From NCBI GenBank assembly GCA_023388635.1, contig JAEWFW010000064.1, positions 36,723 to 100,722 of the forward strand: 64,000 nt of DNA. The letters are read 5' to 3'. The stretch is from Bacillota bacterium (GTDB lineage Bacteria; Bacillota; Bacilli; Desulfuribacillales; Desulfuribacillaceae). Each line of letters starts with the position of its first letter. Within the stretch, counting starts at the first letter, position 1. Shown piece by piece: positions 42,271-51,373 of the stretch. The translations under genes and the position numbers were made by a program. The notes under the pieces were generated by a model that was not told the DNA's origin, did no database searches, and saw nothing but the letters and a program-made list of their open reading frames with translations.

Positions 42271-42309
42271 AGAACAGAGCAGCCAATGGGCGACTTTGTT
42301 CTTTTTATT
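42271..42309 (+). terminator. Terminator of the FtsH-like operon
   Basis: AGAACAGAG (42271-42279) / CTTTGTTCT (42294-42302), one wobble pair, followed by TTTTTATTT. Confidence 0.7.
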
Positions 42310-42381
42310 TACACAATTTTACCGGATTACGTCAATACAATCGCTCAATTATGTGATACTATAAATGCAATGATTTTTTCG

Positions 42382-42481
42382 ACGACCAAGGATGGTCTAG
42401 TGCCGCGGTGCCATGGACGGCAAGGAGCGGCAGACGACCAAGGATGGTCTAGTGCTGCGGTGTCAAGGACGGCAAGGAACG
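42382..42481 (+). repeat. Tandem double-hairpin repeat, locus B, in the ackA leader
   Basis: Units 42382-42430 and 42434-42481. Hairpin 1 is GACCA-AGGA-TGGTC, hairpin 2 is CCGC...TGCC-ATGGAC-GGCA...GCGG; the second unit is partly decayed (CTGC, TGTC). Compared with locus A (GGCCA/TGGCC), the second stem pair changes from G-C to A-T on both sides, which preserves pairing. A TATAAA at 42360-42365 would place the repeat wholly in the ackA leader, with the ackA ribosome site AAAAGGAG directly after it. Confidence 0.85.
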
Positions 42482-42497
42482 TAAAAGGAGTGGTTAT

Positions 42498-43703
42498 GTG
42501 AAAGTATTAGTTCTCAATTGTGGAAGCTCTTCTTTAAAATATCAACTATATGATATGAATTCGGAAGATATCCTTGCATACGGAAGAATTGAAAAAATCG
42601 GTCATAATGACGCGATATTGACACACCATGAACCGAGACGCGATGCATTCCAACGGACAGTGGAGATTCTAGATCATAAATCGGCGATCAGTCTAATGGT
42701 GGAGATACTGTCTGATCCATCTTGCCAAGCAATCCAAAATCTCGATGAAATTGAAGCAGTCGGTCATCGGGTCGTTCACGGCGGCGAGAAATTTTCAGAA
42801 TCGGTATTAGTCACACCGGAAGTTGAACAAGCGATTCGCGATTGCATCGATTTGGCACCATTACATAATCCGGCGAGTTTATTAGGAATCTTTGCTACCA
42901 AAGAAATATTACCATCGACACCACAAGTCGTAGTCTTTGATACGGCATTTCATCAGACATTGGAGAGGCAAGTGTACTTATATGGGATACCAATGGAACT
43001 ATATAATAAACATAAAGTTCGCAAGTACGGGTTTCATGGAACTTCACACAAATACGTGTCTGAGAGGGCGGCGGATTTATTAGACAGACCGCTTGAGACA
43101 TTGAAAATCATCTCGTGCCATATTGGTAACGGAAGCAGTATTACCGCCATTCGCGACGGCATATCTGTCGACACGTCCATGGGTATGACGCCGCTGGAAG
43201 GATTAATCATGGGAACCCGTTCGGGAGATATTGACCCTGCCGCTGTATTGTATATAATGAATAAGGAAGAGATCACAACAGAAGAAATGAATGCGATACT
43301 CAATTATAAAAGTGGATTGCTCGGCATATCCGGTATTAGCGGTGATATGCGAGAAATTGTTGAAAATGCGCAGAATCATCATCCACTGGCGAAGCTGGCT
43401 TTTGATATGTACGAGTATCGCATACGTAAGTACATAGGCTCCTATGCCGCCGCTATGAATGGTATCGATGTACTGTTGTTTACAGCCGGTGTCGGTGAAA
43501 ATTCCGCCGAGCTGAGGGAAAAAATCTGTGAAAATATCAGCTACTTAGGTGTCGAATTAGATTGCGATGCCAATCGCATCCGTTCGGGAGAAGAGCGAAT
43601 GATCAGCACTGCTCGCTCTAGAGTAAAGGTTTTAGTCATTCCGACGAATGAGGAGTTAGTCATTGCGCGTGACACGCAAACAGTTGTCAAAAGTATTTAC
43701 TAA
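42498..43703 (+). CDS. ackA: Acetate kinase
   Basis: 401 residues. Interconverts acetate + ATP and acetyl phosphate + ADP, giving ATP in overflow or fermentative metabolism. N-terminal LNCGSSSLKYQ, then GHRVVHGG, FDTAFHQT, HIGNGSSI and TAGVGENS are all in place. GTG start with AAAAGGAG seven bases upstream. The leader carries the tandem hairpin repeat whose GGA loops and the GGA of the ribosome site form the pattern seen in CsrA-regulated messages. pta is not nearby. Confidence 0.95.
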   Translation: MKVLVLNCGSSSLKYQLYDMNSEDILAYGRIEKIGHNDAILTHHEPRRDAFQRTVEILDHKSAISLMVEILSDPSCQAIQNLDEIEAVGHRVVHGGEKFSESVLVTPEVEQAIRDCIDLAPLHNPASLLGIFATKEILPSTPQVVVFDTAFHQTLERQVYLYGIPMELYNKHKVRKYGFHGTSHKYVSERAADLLDRPLETLKIISCHIGNGSSITAIRDGISVDTSMGMTPLEGLIMGTRSGDIDPAAVLYIMNKEEITTEEMNAILNYKSGLLGISGISGDMREIVENAQNHHPLAKLAFDMYEYRIRKYIGSYAAAMNGIDVLLFTAGVGENSAELREKICENISYLGVELDCDANRIRSGEERMISTARSRVKVLVIPTNEELVIARDTQTVVKSIY

Positions 43704-43733
43704 AATTTTTAGTAGACATATAGGGGGATTATT

Positions 43734-44912
43734 ATGAATTTAGCGAAGCGTGTCCAAACACTAACACCATCAACGACTTTGGCAATCACCGCCAAAGCCA
43801 ATGAAATGAAAAAAAGCGGTATCGATGTCGTCAGCTTTGGCGCGGGGGAGCCAGATTACAACACTCCTCAGAATATTATCGATGCAGCGATTCAAGCGAT
43901 GAACCAAGGACAGACAAAATATACGCCTGCTGCCGGTTTGCCTGAATTGCGCAAAGCAATCTGTGAGAAATTCCAGCGTGATAACAACCTGACGTATGAA
44001 CCTGCGAATATTTGTGTTTGTAACGGCGGAAAGCACGCACTCTACAACATCTTTCAGGTAATTCTTGATGCTGGTGATGAAGTGATTATTCCTATCCCAT
44101 ATTGGGTCAGTTACCCCGAACAGGTAAAATTGGCTTCCGGTATACCTGTGTTCGTAGAAGGGTATGAGCACAATCAATATAAAATCACACCTGACCAATT
44201 AGCAGCAGCAATTACTGATCGGACAAAAGCTTTTATCCTTAACTCGCCGAGCAACCCATCCGGCGCAATTTACAGCAGACAAGAGTTAGAAACGATTGCG
44301 GCAATTTGTGTTGATAAAAACATTTTGGTTATTTCCGATGAGATATATGAAAAGCTGATCTATGACGATGCAGAGCATATCAGCATTGCCAGTTTGAATG
44401 AAGAAATATTCAAACGCACTTTGGTCGTCAATGGTGTCTCTAAGCCATATTCGATGACAGGATGGAGAATCGGTTATGTGGCAGGAAATATGGAATTGAT
44501 CAAAGTCATCACAGACCTCTCCAGCCACAGCACATCCAACCCGACATCGATTTCCCAGTGGGCAGCGTTGGAGGCTATGGTAGGAACCCAGCAGCCATTG
44601 CAAGACATGGTGAAGGAATTCAGCAGCCGCCGCGATGTGATGATCGATTTACTGAATGACATCGAAGGAATATCATGCGAAATGCCGAAAGGCGCGTTTT
44701 ACGCATATTTTAATATTGAAAAACTGCTGACAGATGAAATAAAAACGGCTGATGAATGGGCGAAAGTGTTACTGAAAGACGTAAACGTTGCCGTCATCCC
44801 CGGTTCTGCATTTGGCTCCAATTCCCATATCCGACTGTCCTACGCGACGAGCATGAACAACATCCAAGAAGGAATTCGCCGAATCAAGCAATTTATTGAA
44901 CAACCGAAATAA
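43734..44912 (+). CDS. aspB: Class I aminotransferase, aspartate aminotransferase type
   Basis: 392 residues. PLP lysine in NGVSKPYSMTGWRIGYVAG; SFGAGEPDYNTP, NGGKHALYN, NSPSNPSG and a C-terminal IRLSYATS arginine are typical of the subgroup Ib aspartate/aromatic aminotransferases. Located between a YpmB-like gene and dnaD as in B. subtilis (asnS is missing here). TAGGGGG precedes the ATG. Confidence 0.93.
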   Translation: MNLAKRVQTLTPSTTLAITAKANEMKKSGIDVVSFGAGEPDYNTPQNIIDAAIQAMNQGQTKYTPAAGLPELRKAICEKFQRDNNLTYEPANICVCNGGKHALYNIFQVILDAGDEVIIPIPYWVSYPEQVKLASGIPVFVEGYEHNQYKITPDQLAAAITDRTKAFILNSPSNPSGAIYSRQELETIAAICVDKNILVISDEIYEKLIYDDAEHISIASLNEEIFKRTLVVNGVSKPYSMTGWRIGYVAGNMELIKVITDLSSHSTSNPTSISQWAALEAMVGTQQPLQDMVKEFSSRRDVMIDLLNDIEGISCEMPKGAFYAYFNIEKLLTDEIKTADEWAKVLLKDVNVAVIPGSAFGSNSHIRLSYATSMNNIQEGIRRIKQFIEQPK

Positions 44913-44967
44913 CTGATTTTAAGAAGGATTGAAGTAAGATATTTGCCAATCCCAAAGACTGATTTTA

Positions 44968-45014
44968 AGACGTTTGCCAATCCGATATTTAGGAATAGGC
45001 AAACGTCTATATTT
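44968..45014 (+). terminator. Terminator after aspB
   Basis: Perfect 11-bp stem AGACGTTTGCC (44968-44978) / GGCAAACGTCT (44998-45008), then ATATTTTT. The 5' side repeats a nearby ACTGATTTTAAGA and TTTGCCAATCC, so part of the region was duplicated. Confidence 0.75.
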
Positions 45015-45065
45015 TTCAGCATGTACTTTTTTGCTGTCATTTTTTCGTGTTGGCTGATATACTTT

Positions 45066-45127
45066 AGTAAAGGAAATATACATAAAAGCGAAGAAATATA
45101 CGCAAAAAGCAAAGGAAGTACACAAAA
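45066..45127 (+). repeat. Three imperfect 21-bp direct repeats upstream of dnaD
   Basis: AGGAAATATACATAAAAGC, GAAGAAATATACGCAAAAAGC and AAAGGAAGTACACAAAAG follow each other with a period near 21 bases, two helical turns. They lie 50-110 bases before the dnaD start and could be a protein-binding array. Confidence 0.45.
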
Positions 45128-45178
45128 GTGTAGCACACAGGCACCGAAAGTATTATACGCAGATATGAGGTAATATAG

Positions 45179-46027
45179 ATGAAACGACGACTACAAAATA
45201 TTATGAAGAAATGCATTATATCGTGCTGGGAAGAGAATCAGACATCGATATTGCCGAATGCACTTTTAAAATATTACAAAAAAATGAGTTTGAACGAACA
45301 GGAAGTCATGTTTTTGCTGGAAATTGCCCATTTTCAAAAAATTGACAGCAACTCATTTCCGGGAATTGACGAATTAAAAGAGCGCATGACGATCAGCAGC
45401 ACACAAATTATGACGATTATCCAGCGTCTAGTGACCTGCGGTTACTTGAAAATTCAAGAACGCTATGATGAATCGACAGATATTCATTATGAAAAATACG
45501 ATATTCAACCACTGTACGATCATTTAAGCGACTTGTGGATGAAAGAAGAAGGATGGACGCAGAAGCTAGAAGCCGTTTTAGAACAGGAATTACCGCGTGA
45601 ATTAGCTCACGACGATAGTATGGTATCGAGCCTGGAACTTCTGAAAGGTTTAGAAGGTTCCGATATCTTTACGATCTTTCAGAAGGAATTTGGTCGGCCT
45701 TTATCCCCGATTGAATGTGAGCGCATCGTAAAATGGATTGATGAGGATAAGTTTTCCAAAGAGCTCATTTTGGAAGCACTGAAACAAGCCGTCTTAATCA
45801 ACAAATTCAGCATGGCATACATTGACCGAATTTTGTATGAATGGAAGCGTAAAAATATTCGCACGAAACATGAAGCGGAACAGGCGAATATAGAATTTCT
45901 GGAGAAGAAAAACCAGAGAACCGGCAAAACGAAAAATCAAGGACAGCCCGGCGGTAAAGCAGCCAATCAGCAACAGGATAAAGAGCTATGGTATTGGCTA
46001 AATATCGAATCACAAGAGGGACGATAA
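45179..46027 (+). CDS. dnaD: DnaD-type replication initiation protein
   Basis: 282 residues. N-terminal winged-helix DnaD domain (LPNALLKYYKKMSLNEQEVMFLLEI, FPGIDELKERM) and C-terminal DDBH2 domain (FQKEFGRPLSPIECERIVKWI, AVLINKFSMAYIDRILYEWKRKNIRT), followed by a basic flexible tail (KNQRTGKTKNQG). DnaD remodels DNA and helps load the replicative helicase in Bacillales. GAGG precedes the ATG. A DnaC/DnaI-like ATPase follows 26 bases later, suggesting joint function. Confidence 0.92.
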   Translation: MKRRLQNIMKKCIISCWEENQTSILPNALLKYYKKMSLNEQEVMFLLEIAHFQKIDSNSFPGIDELKERMTISSTQIMTIIQRLVTCGYLKIQERYDESTDIHYEKYDIQPLYDHLSDLWMKEEGWTQKLEAVLEQELPRELAHDDSMVSSLELLKGLEGSDIFTIFQKEFGRPLSPIECERIVKWIDEDKFSKELILEALKQAVLINKFSMAYIDRILYEWKRKNIRTKHEAEQANIEFLEKKNQRTGKTKNQGQPGGKAANQQQDKELWYWLNIESQEGR

Positions 46028-46053
46028 TTCACGAGAGGGAACGATCAGACACT

Positions 46054-46920
46054 ATGGAAGCCATGGATAAAATCATTGCCAATACGCGAATTGCGCAAGC
46101 AAACCGCACAAGTTCATCCGCGAATATAAATCAGCCGCCGCACTATCAATGCAAGGAATGTCAGGACACCGGATACATACTTGTCGGTTCGGGTCCTAGT
46201 ATGACGGCACATCCATGTGGCTGTCAAAAAAACAAAAATCTACAAAAGAAATTGCGATCCTCCCGTATATCCAAATTATTGCGCACTTGTACCTTTGATA
46301 AATTTGACTACAGATACTACAGCAAGAACATCAACCAGCAACAGGAAGGAGCCTTATCTTACCGGGAAATGGCGGAAAAGGCTGTTGAAGCGGCTGCTGC
46401 TTTTGTTTATAATGTGCTACAGAATAAAACACCTGACGGATTGCTGTTTCTCGGCAAAACAGGTAGAGGAAAAACCTACTTAGCAGCTTCAATCGCCAAT
46501 GAAATCCTCGAAAGAAAGCCGAATGCCGAATTGCTGTTTGTGATTGTGCCTGATTTATTAAACGAAATACGCTCTACCTACGATAAATCCAACAACGCTA
46601 CGACCGAATATGAGATTATTGACGCTGCGAGAAACGCCGAAATTCTCATCCTCGATGATCTTGGGGCACACAATTACAGTGATTGGGTCAAAGATAAGCT
46701 ATACAGCATCATCGATTTTCGCTTACAAGAACAACTTCCAACGGTGATTACGAGCAATTTGCTTGATCCACCTTCCATGGATGCCGTTCTCGGTGAGCGG
46801 ATCACATCGAGAATTTTTCAATTGTGCAAAACGTACAGAATGGCTTGTGACCGGGACATCCGACTCGTAAATTCCTATGAGCATATGTCAAGTGTGTTTA
46901 CCAAAAACAGCGGCGTGTAA
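46054..46920 (+). CDS. DnaC/DnaI-like helicase-loader ATPase
   Basis: 288 residues. N-terminal cysteine cluster CKECQDTGY...PCGC, as in the zinc site of DnaI-type loaders, then an AAA+ domain: Walker A FLGKTGRGKTYLA (one Gly changed from the usual GxGKT form), Walker B LILDDLG, sensor TSNLL and ERITSRIFQLC. Likely loads replicative helicase with the adjacent DnaD. B. subtilis dnaI lies beside dnaB elsewhere, so this may be the chromosomal loader in a different place or a second one. Start chosen at ATG 46054; GAGGGAA is about 14 bases upstream, rather far. Confidence 0.85.
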   Translation: MEAMDKIIANTRIAQANRTSSSANINQPPHYQCKECQDTGYILVGSGPSMTAHPCGCQKNKNLQKKLRSSRISKLLRTCTFDKFDYRYYSKNINQQQEGALSYREMAEKAVEAAAAFVYNVLQNKTPDGLLFLGKTGRGKTYLAASIANEILERKPNAELLFVIVPDLLNEIRSTYDKSNNATTEYEIIDAARNAEILILDDLGAHNYSDWVKDKLYSIIDFRLQEQLPTVITSNLLDPPSMDAVLGERITSRIFQLCKTYRMACDRDIRLVNSYEHMSSVFTKNSGV

Positions 46921-46942
46921 ATTTTTTACATGCTGCTGTTTT
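46904..46942 (+). terminator. Terminator overlapping the end of the loader gene
   Basis: AAAACAGC-GG-CGTGTAAA pairs with TTTACATG-CT-GCTGTTTT around the stop codon; the T-rich arm follows. Confidence 0.55.
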
Positions 46943-46948
46943 GATTGA

Positions 46949-46977
46949 TTGACGAATTGAGTAATCAATGGTACATT
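46949..46977 (+). promoter_or_regulatory. SigA-type promoter of the activase-TetR operon
   Basis: TTGACG (46949-46954), 17-base spacer, TACATT (46972-46977). TTGATT...AATCAA flanks the -35 and TTTAAAT...ATTTAAA lies downstream; either could be the operator of the TetR regulator at the operon end. Confidence 0.5.
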
Positions 46978-47071
46978 CGAATTAATCAGTGTTTAAATCG
47001 CTGTTTTAACTGAATTTAAAAACTTGCTTCATTAATGCTTAAAAAATAGGGAGTTGGAGGAGACAGACATC

Positions 47072-50000
47072 ATGTTATTGCATGCTGGTCTGGATGTGGG
47101 GTCTACGACAGTCAAACTCGTCGTGCTCAATTCATCCGGAGAGTTAATCTATCAGAAATACGCTCGACATTTTTCTGATGTAAAAAACACGATATTGCAA
47201 ATGTTGTCAGATTTTCAAACGAAATTTACCGAAGCAGATATTACGCTAAACATTACCGGTTCTGCCGGTTTGTCGATTGCCAAGCAAATTGGCGTATCGT
47301 TTATGCAAGAAGTCGTCGTATGTACAGAAGCGATCGAAACGTATATACCACATGCCGATGTCGCGATTGAGCTCGGTGGCGAAGATGCCAAAATCATTTA
47401 TCTCAGCAACGGAGTGGAACAGCGAATGAACGCCGCTTGCGCCGGAGGAACCGGTGCATTCATCGATCAAATCGCTTCTTTGCTGTCCACTGACGCCGAA
47501 GGTCTGAACGAAATGGCAAAAGATTACGGGACGATCTATCCGATCGCTTCCCGATGTGGGGTCTTTGCCAAAACAGACGTACAGCCGTTGCTAAATGAAG
47601 GTGCGAGAAAATCGGATATTGCGGTATCCGTATTCCAAAGTGTCGTCACGCAGACCGTCGCCGGTCTCGCATGCGGTCGTCCGATTCGCGGGAAAGTCGC
47701 TTTTTTAGGCGGGCCACTGACGTACTTGTCTGAACTGCGGCAGCGGTTTATCGAAACGCTGAAATTATCCGATGACGAAGTGATCTTTCCCGATAACAGT
47801 CAATATTATGTCGCACTGGGAGCAGCGTTGCAAGGCAAAAAACAAGCACCCATTCGATTATCGGATGCCATTCATTCATTCCAAACAATCAAATTTTCCA
47901 TGTCGGAAAACACGTCGACATTGCCTCGTCTATTCCATGATGAACAAGATTTAGAAGCCTTTCGTCAACGGCATCGTCAGGCGAGTGTGCCCAAGCAGCC
48001 GCTTAGTGAATATGCGGGAGCTGCCTTTTTGGGTATCGATGCCGGTTCCACGACGACGAAAATCATTCTGATGGATGAACAGGACCGGATTCTCTTTTCT
48101 TTCTACAAAAGCAACCAAGGTAACCCTTTAGAAACGGTGATCGGCGGTCTGCGGGAGTTATACGCACAGCTCCCTGACAACGTATATATTGCCAAATCTG
48201 CAATCACCGGATATGGTGAGAACTTAATCAAAGCGGCACTGTCGATCGATATCGGAGAAATAGAGACCGTCGCCCATTACAAAGCGGCGGCGAAATTTTC
48301 ACCGAATGTCGATTTCATTCTCGACATCGGCGGTCAAGACATGAAGTGCGTGAAAATTAAAAATGGTGCGATCCACCAATTGATGTTAAATGAAGCCTGC
48401 TCTGCGGGATGCGGCTCTTTTTTAGAAAGTTTTGCGAAATCCCTCGATATATCGATTGAACAATTTGCCAACCAAGCGCTTTTAGCAGAGCAACCGGTCG
48501 ATTTGGGGTCACGTTGCACTGTTTTTATGAATTCTAAAGTCAAGCAAGTACAAAAGGAAGGCGTTACCCTCGATAACCTGTCAGCTGGGTTGTCGTATTC
48601 CGTCATCAAAAACGCCATTCAAAAAGTTCTGAAATTGCGTGATACGGCATCCTTAGGCGATAATATCATCGTCCAGGGCGGTACATTCTATAACGAAGCC
48701 GTTCTGCGTGCCTTTGAGTTGTTGATCGGGCGTGAAGTGGTCCGTCCTGACATTGCCGGCGTCATGGGTGCCTATGGATGCGCCTTGATAGCCAAAGAGC
48801 ATTTCGTTGATGGCAGTGAGAAAGCAAGCAAGAGTTCAGTCGCTACATTAGATGAACTAGCAACATTTACTTACGATGTCACCCATAGCCGTTGCCGTCT
48901 CTGTGGCAACAACTGCTCTCTGACAGTTAACCGTTTCCCCGGAAAGCCTCCATTCATCACAGGCAACCGATGCGAGCGCGGTGCGGGGCTGCAACGAAAA
49001 GACACGGCTTTGCCGAATTTATACAAATATAAGTATGAACGGATTTTCTCTTATTTTTCCCCGGAAGAACGCAGCAATTACCTTGGGACCGTCGGGATTC
49101 CGCGCGTGTTGAACATGTACGAAAACTACCCGTTCTGGTATACATTCTTTACGTATTTGGGATATAAAGTCGTACTTTCCGATCAATCGAGCAAAGCGAT
49201 TTTCGATCGAGGTATCGAATCCATTCCTTCCGAGGCGGCATGCTATCCGGCAAAATTGACACACGGTCATATCGAAAATCTCACGGATAAAGGCGTAGAT
49301 TTTATCTTTTATCCTGCAATTATATTTGAACAGAAAGAGAGTGGGGAAGCGACAAACCACTTTAACTGCCCGGTCGTAGCGTCGTATCCAGAAGTCATTC
49401 GCGTAAATATGGATGTGCTCAAACAGAAGGACATTCCGTTTGTTCAGCCATTCCTCACGCTCGATAACGGTAATGCGCTGAAAAAAGAATTGGCGAAAGT
49501 ATTCCCTAAACACTCGAAACGCAAAATCAATGCCGCCGTCGATGCCGCATACCAAGAAGACGCCCAAGTCAAACTTGATATCCGTCAAAAAGGCGAGCAA
49601 GCCATCGCTTACTTGCAAGAACACGGGAAAAAAGGCATTGTCCTGGCTGGAAGACCGTATCACATTGATCCGGAAATCCACCATGGAATTTCCGATTTAA
49701 TTACGAGCTACGATTTAGCCGTACTCACCGAAGATTCGGCCGCTCATTTGGCAGAACTACAGGGAAATCTGCGAATTGTCAATCAGTGGACGTATCATGC
49801 ACGTTTATACCGTGCGGCGCAATTCGTCAGCACGACGGACGATCTGGAATTGGTACAGCTAACTTCTTTCGGATGCGGACTGGATGCCGTCACTGCCGAC
49901 ATGGTACAAGACATTTTAGAAAGTCACCAGAAAATGTACACATTGATTAAAATTGATGAAATTAACAACCTGGGGGCGGCGCGTATTCGCCTGCGCTCAT

Positions 50001-51373
50001 TGCAAGCAGCCATGAAAGAACGCCAACGCAAAAATGTTCGACCGGAAGCAACTAAACAACTGGAGGCACCGCGGTTATTTACCAAGGAGATGCGTGAAGA
50101 ATATACAATTCTCATACCGCAAATGTCGCCCGCACATTTTGACCTGTATGAGCCTGCTTTGAACAGCGAAGGGTACAGAGGAGTATTGTTGCCCAAGGTA
50201 CATCCGAGTTCCGTTGACCTGGGATTGCGTTACGTGAACAATGATGCCTGCTATCCTGCCATTTTGGCAATCGGTCAATTGATGCACGCACTCCAGAGTG
50301 GAGAGTATGACTTAAATAAAACGGCTGTCATTATGTCGCAGACCGGTGGCGCTTGCCGGGCTACCAATTACATCGCGTTGTTGCGCAAAGCACTACAGGA
50401 CGCCGGCATGCAACAAGTTCCCGTCTTATCACTCAATGCTTCGGGGCTGGAGAAGCATCCGGGCTTTGAGCTAAACCGCACATTGTTGATCAAGTTAATC
50501 AAAGCGACATGCTATGGTGATGCCTTAATGCGGTTGACCAACGCCACAAGACCGTATGAACAAATACCGGGAAGCACCGATGCGCTTTATCAAAAATGGA
50601 ACGAAATCTGCAAACAATCGGTGAGACAATTAAATGATCCGGCATACCGTCAGAATATTCGCGCAATGGTTCGCGAATTTGATACATTGCCGACATATGA
50701 TATCCGCAAGCCGAAGGTCGGTGTTGTCGGTGAGATACTAGTAAAATACCATCCCGATGCCAACAATCAGATTGTCACCTTTATCGAACAAGAGGGTGGG
50801 GAAGCGGTCGTACCGGATATTCTGGACTTTTTCCTCTACTGCCTATATGACAGTATCTTTAACGGTAAACATCTGGGGAAAGGGAAGACGGGAATTACCA
50901 TCTCCCATGGATTTATACAGTTTATAGAGCATTTCCGCAAGCCTTTGCGTGATGCCTTGCGTAGCAGCAAACGCTTTACGGCTCCTGAAACAATATACAG
51001 TCTGGCGAAAAAGGCGAAGAAACTCTTATCAGTCGGTAATCAAGCCGGCGAAGGCTGGTTCCTGACGGCGGAAATGATCGAATTGATCGAACATGGTGTG
51101 GAAAACATCGCCTGCATCCAGCCGTTCGCCTGCTTGCCGAATCATGTCGTTGGGCGAGGAATGATGAAAGGCTTGAAAGAACTCTATCCAATGGCGAATA
51201 TCGCTGCCGTTGACTACGACGCTAGTGAGACAGAAGTCAATCAGATCAATCGACTGAAATTGATGATCTCAACGGCATTCAAGAACATGGAAAAAAGTCA
51301 CACAACTCAATCTGAAAGCATGGAGCAAAAACAGATAATTCACGTTAATCAAGGTGGTGGTCTTTCTATATGA
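47072..51373 (+). CDS. Giant 2-hydroxyacyl-CoA dehydratase activase-type fusion (two BcrAD/BadFG domains + DUF2229)
   Basis: 1433 residues. Two ASKHA ATPase modules: first GLDVGSTTVK, GGEDAKI and ACAGGTGAFIDQ (residues ~1-270); second GIDAGSTTTKI, GGQDMKC and ACSAGCGSFLE (~320-590). Activases of this kind use a bridging 4Fe-4S cluster and ATP to inject low-potential electrons into dehydratases or reductases. The remaining ~800 residues match the DUF2229/HgdB-like region with Cys motifs (SRCRLCGNNCSL, ASYPEVIR, ACLPNHVVGRGM). Large fusions like this are common in anaerobes, but their target is not established. ATG 47072 has GGAGGAG upstream. It overlaps a TetR gene by four bases. Confidence 0.88.
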   Translation: MLLHAGLDVGSTTVKLVVLNSSGELIYQKYARHFSDVKNTILQMLSDFQTKFTEADITLNITGSAGLSIAKQIGVSFMQEVVVCTEAIETYIPHADVAIELGGEDAKIIYLSNGVEQRMNAACAGGTGAFIDQIASLLSTDAEGLNEMAKDYGTIYPIASRCGVFAKTDVQPLLNEGARKSDIAVSVFQSVVTQTVAGLACGRPIRGKVAFLGGPLTYLSELRQRFIETLKLSDDEVIFPDNSQYYVALGAALQGKKQAPIRLSDAIHSFQTIKFSMSENTSTLPRLFHDEQDLEAFRQRHRQASVPKQPLSEYAGAAFLGIDAGSTTTKIILMDEQDRILFSFYKSNQGNPLETVIGGLRELYAQLPDNVYIAKSAITGYGENLIKAALSIDIGEIETVAHYKAAAKFSPNVDFILDIGGQDMKCVKIKNGAIHQLMLNEACSAGCGSFLESFAKSLDISIEQFANQALLAEQPVDLGSRCTVFMNSKVKQVQKEGVTLDNLSAGLSYSVIKNAIQKVLKLRDTASLGDNIIVQGGTFYNEAVLRAFELLIGREVVRPDIAGVMGAYGCALIAKEHFVDGSEKASKSSVATLDELATFTYDVTHSRCRLCGNNCSLTVNRFPGKPPFITGNRCERGAGLQRKDTALPNLYKYKYERIFSYFSPEERSNYLGTVGIPRVLNMYENYPFWYTFFTYLGYKVVLSDQSSKAIFDRGIESIPSEAACYPAKLTHGHIENLTDKGVDFIFYPAIIFEQKESGEATNHFNCPVVASYPEVIRVNMDVLKQKDIPFVQPFLTLDNGNALKKELAKVFPKHSKRKINAAVDAAYQEDAQVKLDIRQKGEQAIAYLQEHGKKGIVLAGRPYHIDPEIHHGISDLITSYDLAVLTEDSAAHLAELQGNLRIVNQWTYHARLYRAAQFVSTTDDLELVQLTSFGCGLDAVTADMVQDILESHQKMYTLIKIDEINNLGAARIRLRSLQAAMKERQRKNVRPEATKQLEAPRLFTKEMREEYTILIPQMSPAHFDLYEPALNSEGYRGVLLPKVHPSSVDLGLRYVNNDACYPAILAIGQLMHALQSGEYDLNKTAVIMSQTGGACRATNYIALLRKALQDAGMQQVPVLSLNASGLEKHPGFELNRTLLIKLIKATCYGDALMRLTNATRPYEQIPGSTDALYQKWNEICKQSVRQLNDPAYRQNIRAMVREFDTLPTYDIRKPKVGVVGEILVKYHPDANNQIVTFIEQEGGEAVVPDILDFFLYCLYDSIFNGKHLGKGKTGITISHGFIQFIEHFRKPLRDALRSSKRFTAPETIYSLAKKAKKLLSVGNQAGEGWFLTAEMIELIEHGVENIACIQPFACLPNHVVGRGMMKGLKELYPMANIAAVDYDASETEVNQINRLKLMISTAFKNMEKSHTTQSESMEQKQIIHVNQGGGLSI

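Noticed and set aside
44943..45173. Plus-strand frame of 76 codons between aspB and dnaD
   Set aside because: Runs through a terminator hairpin and direct repeats and lacks a ribosome site.
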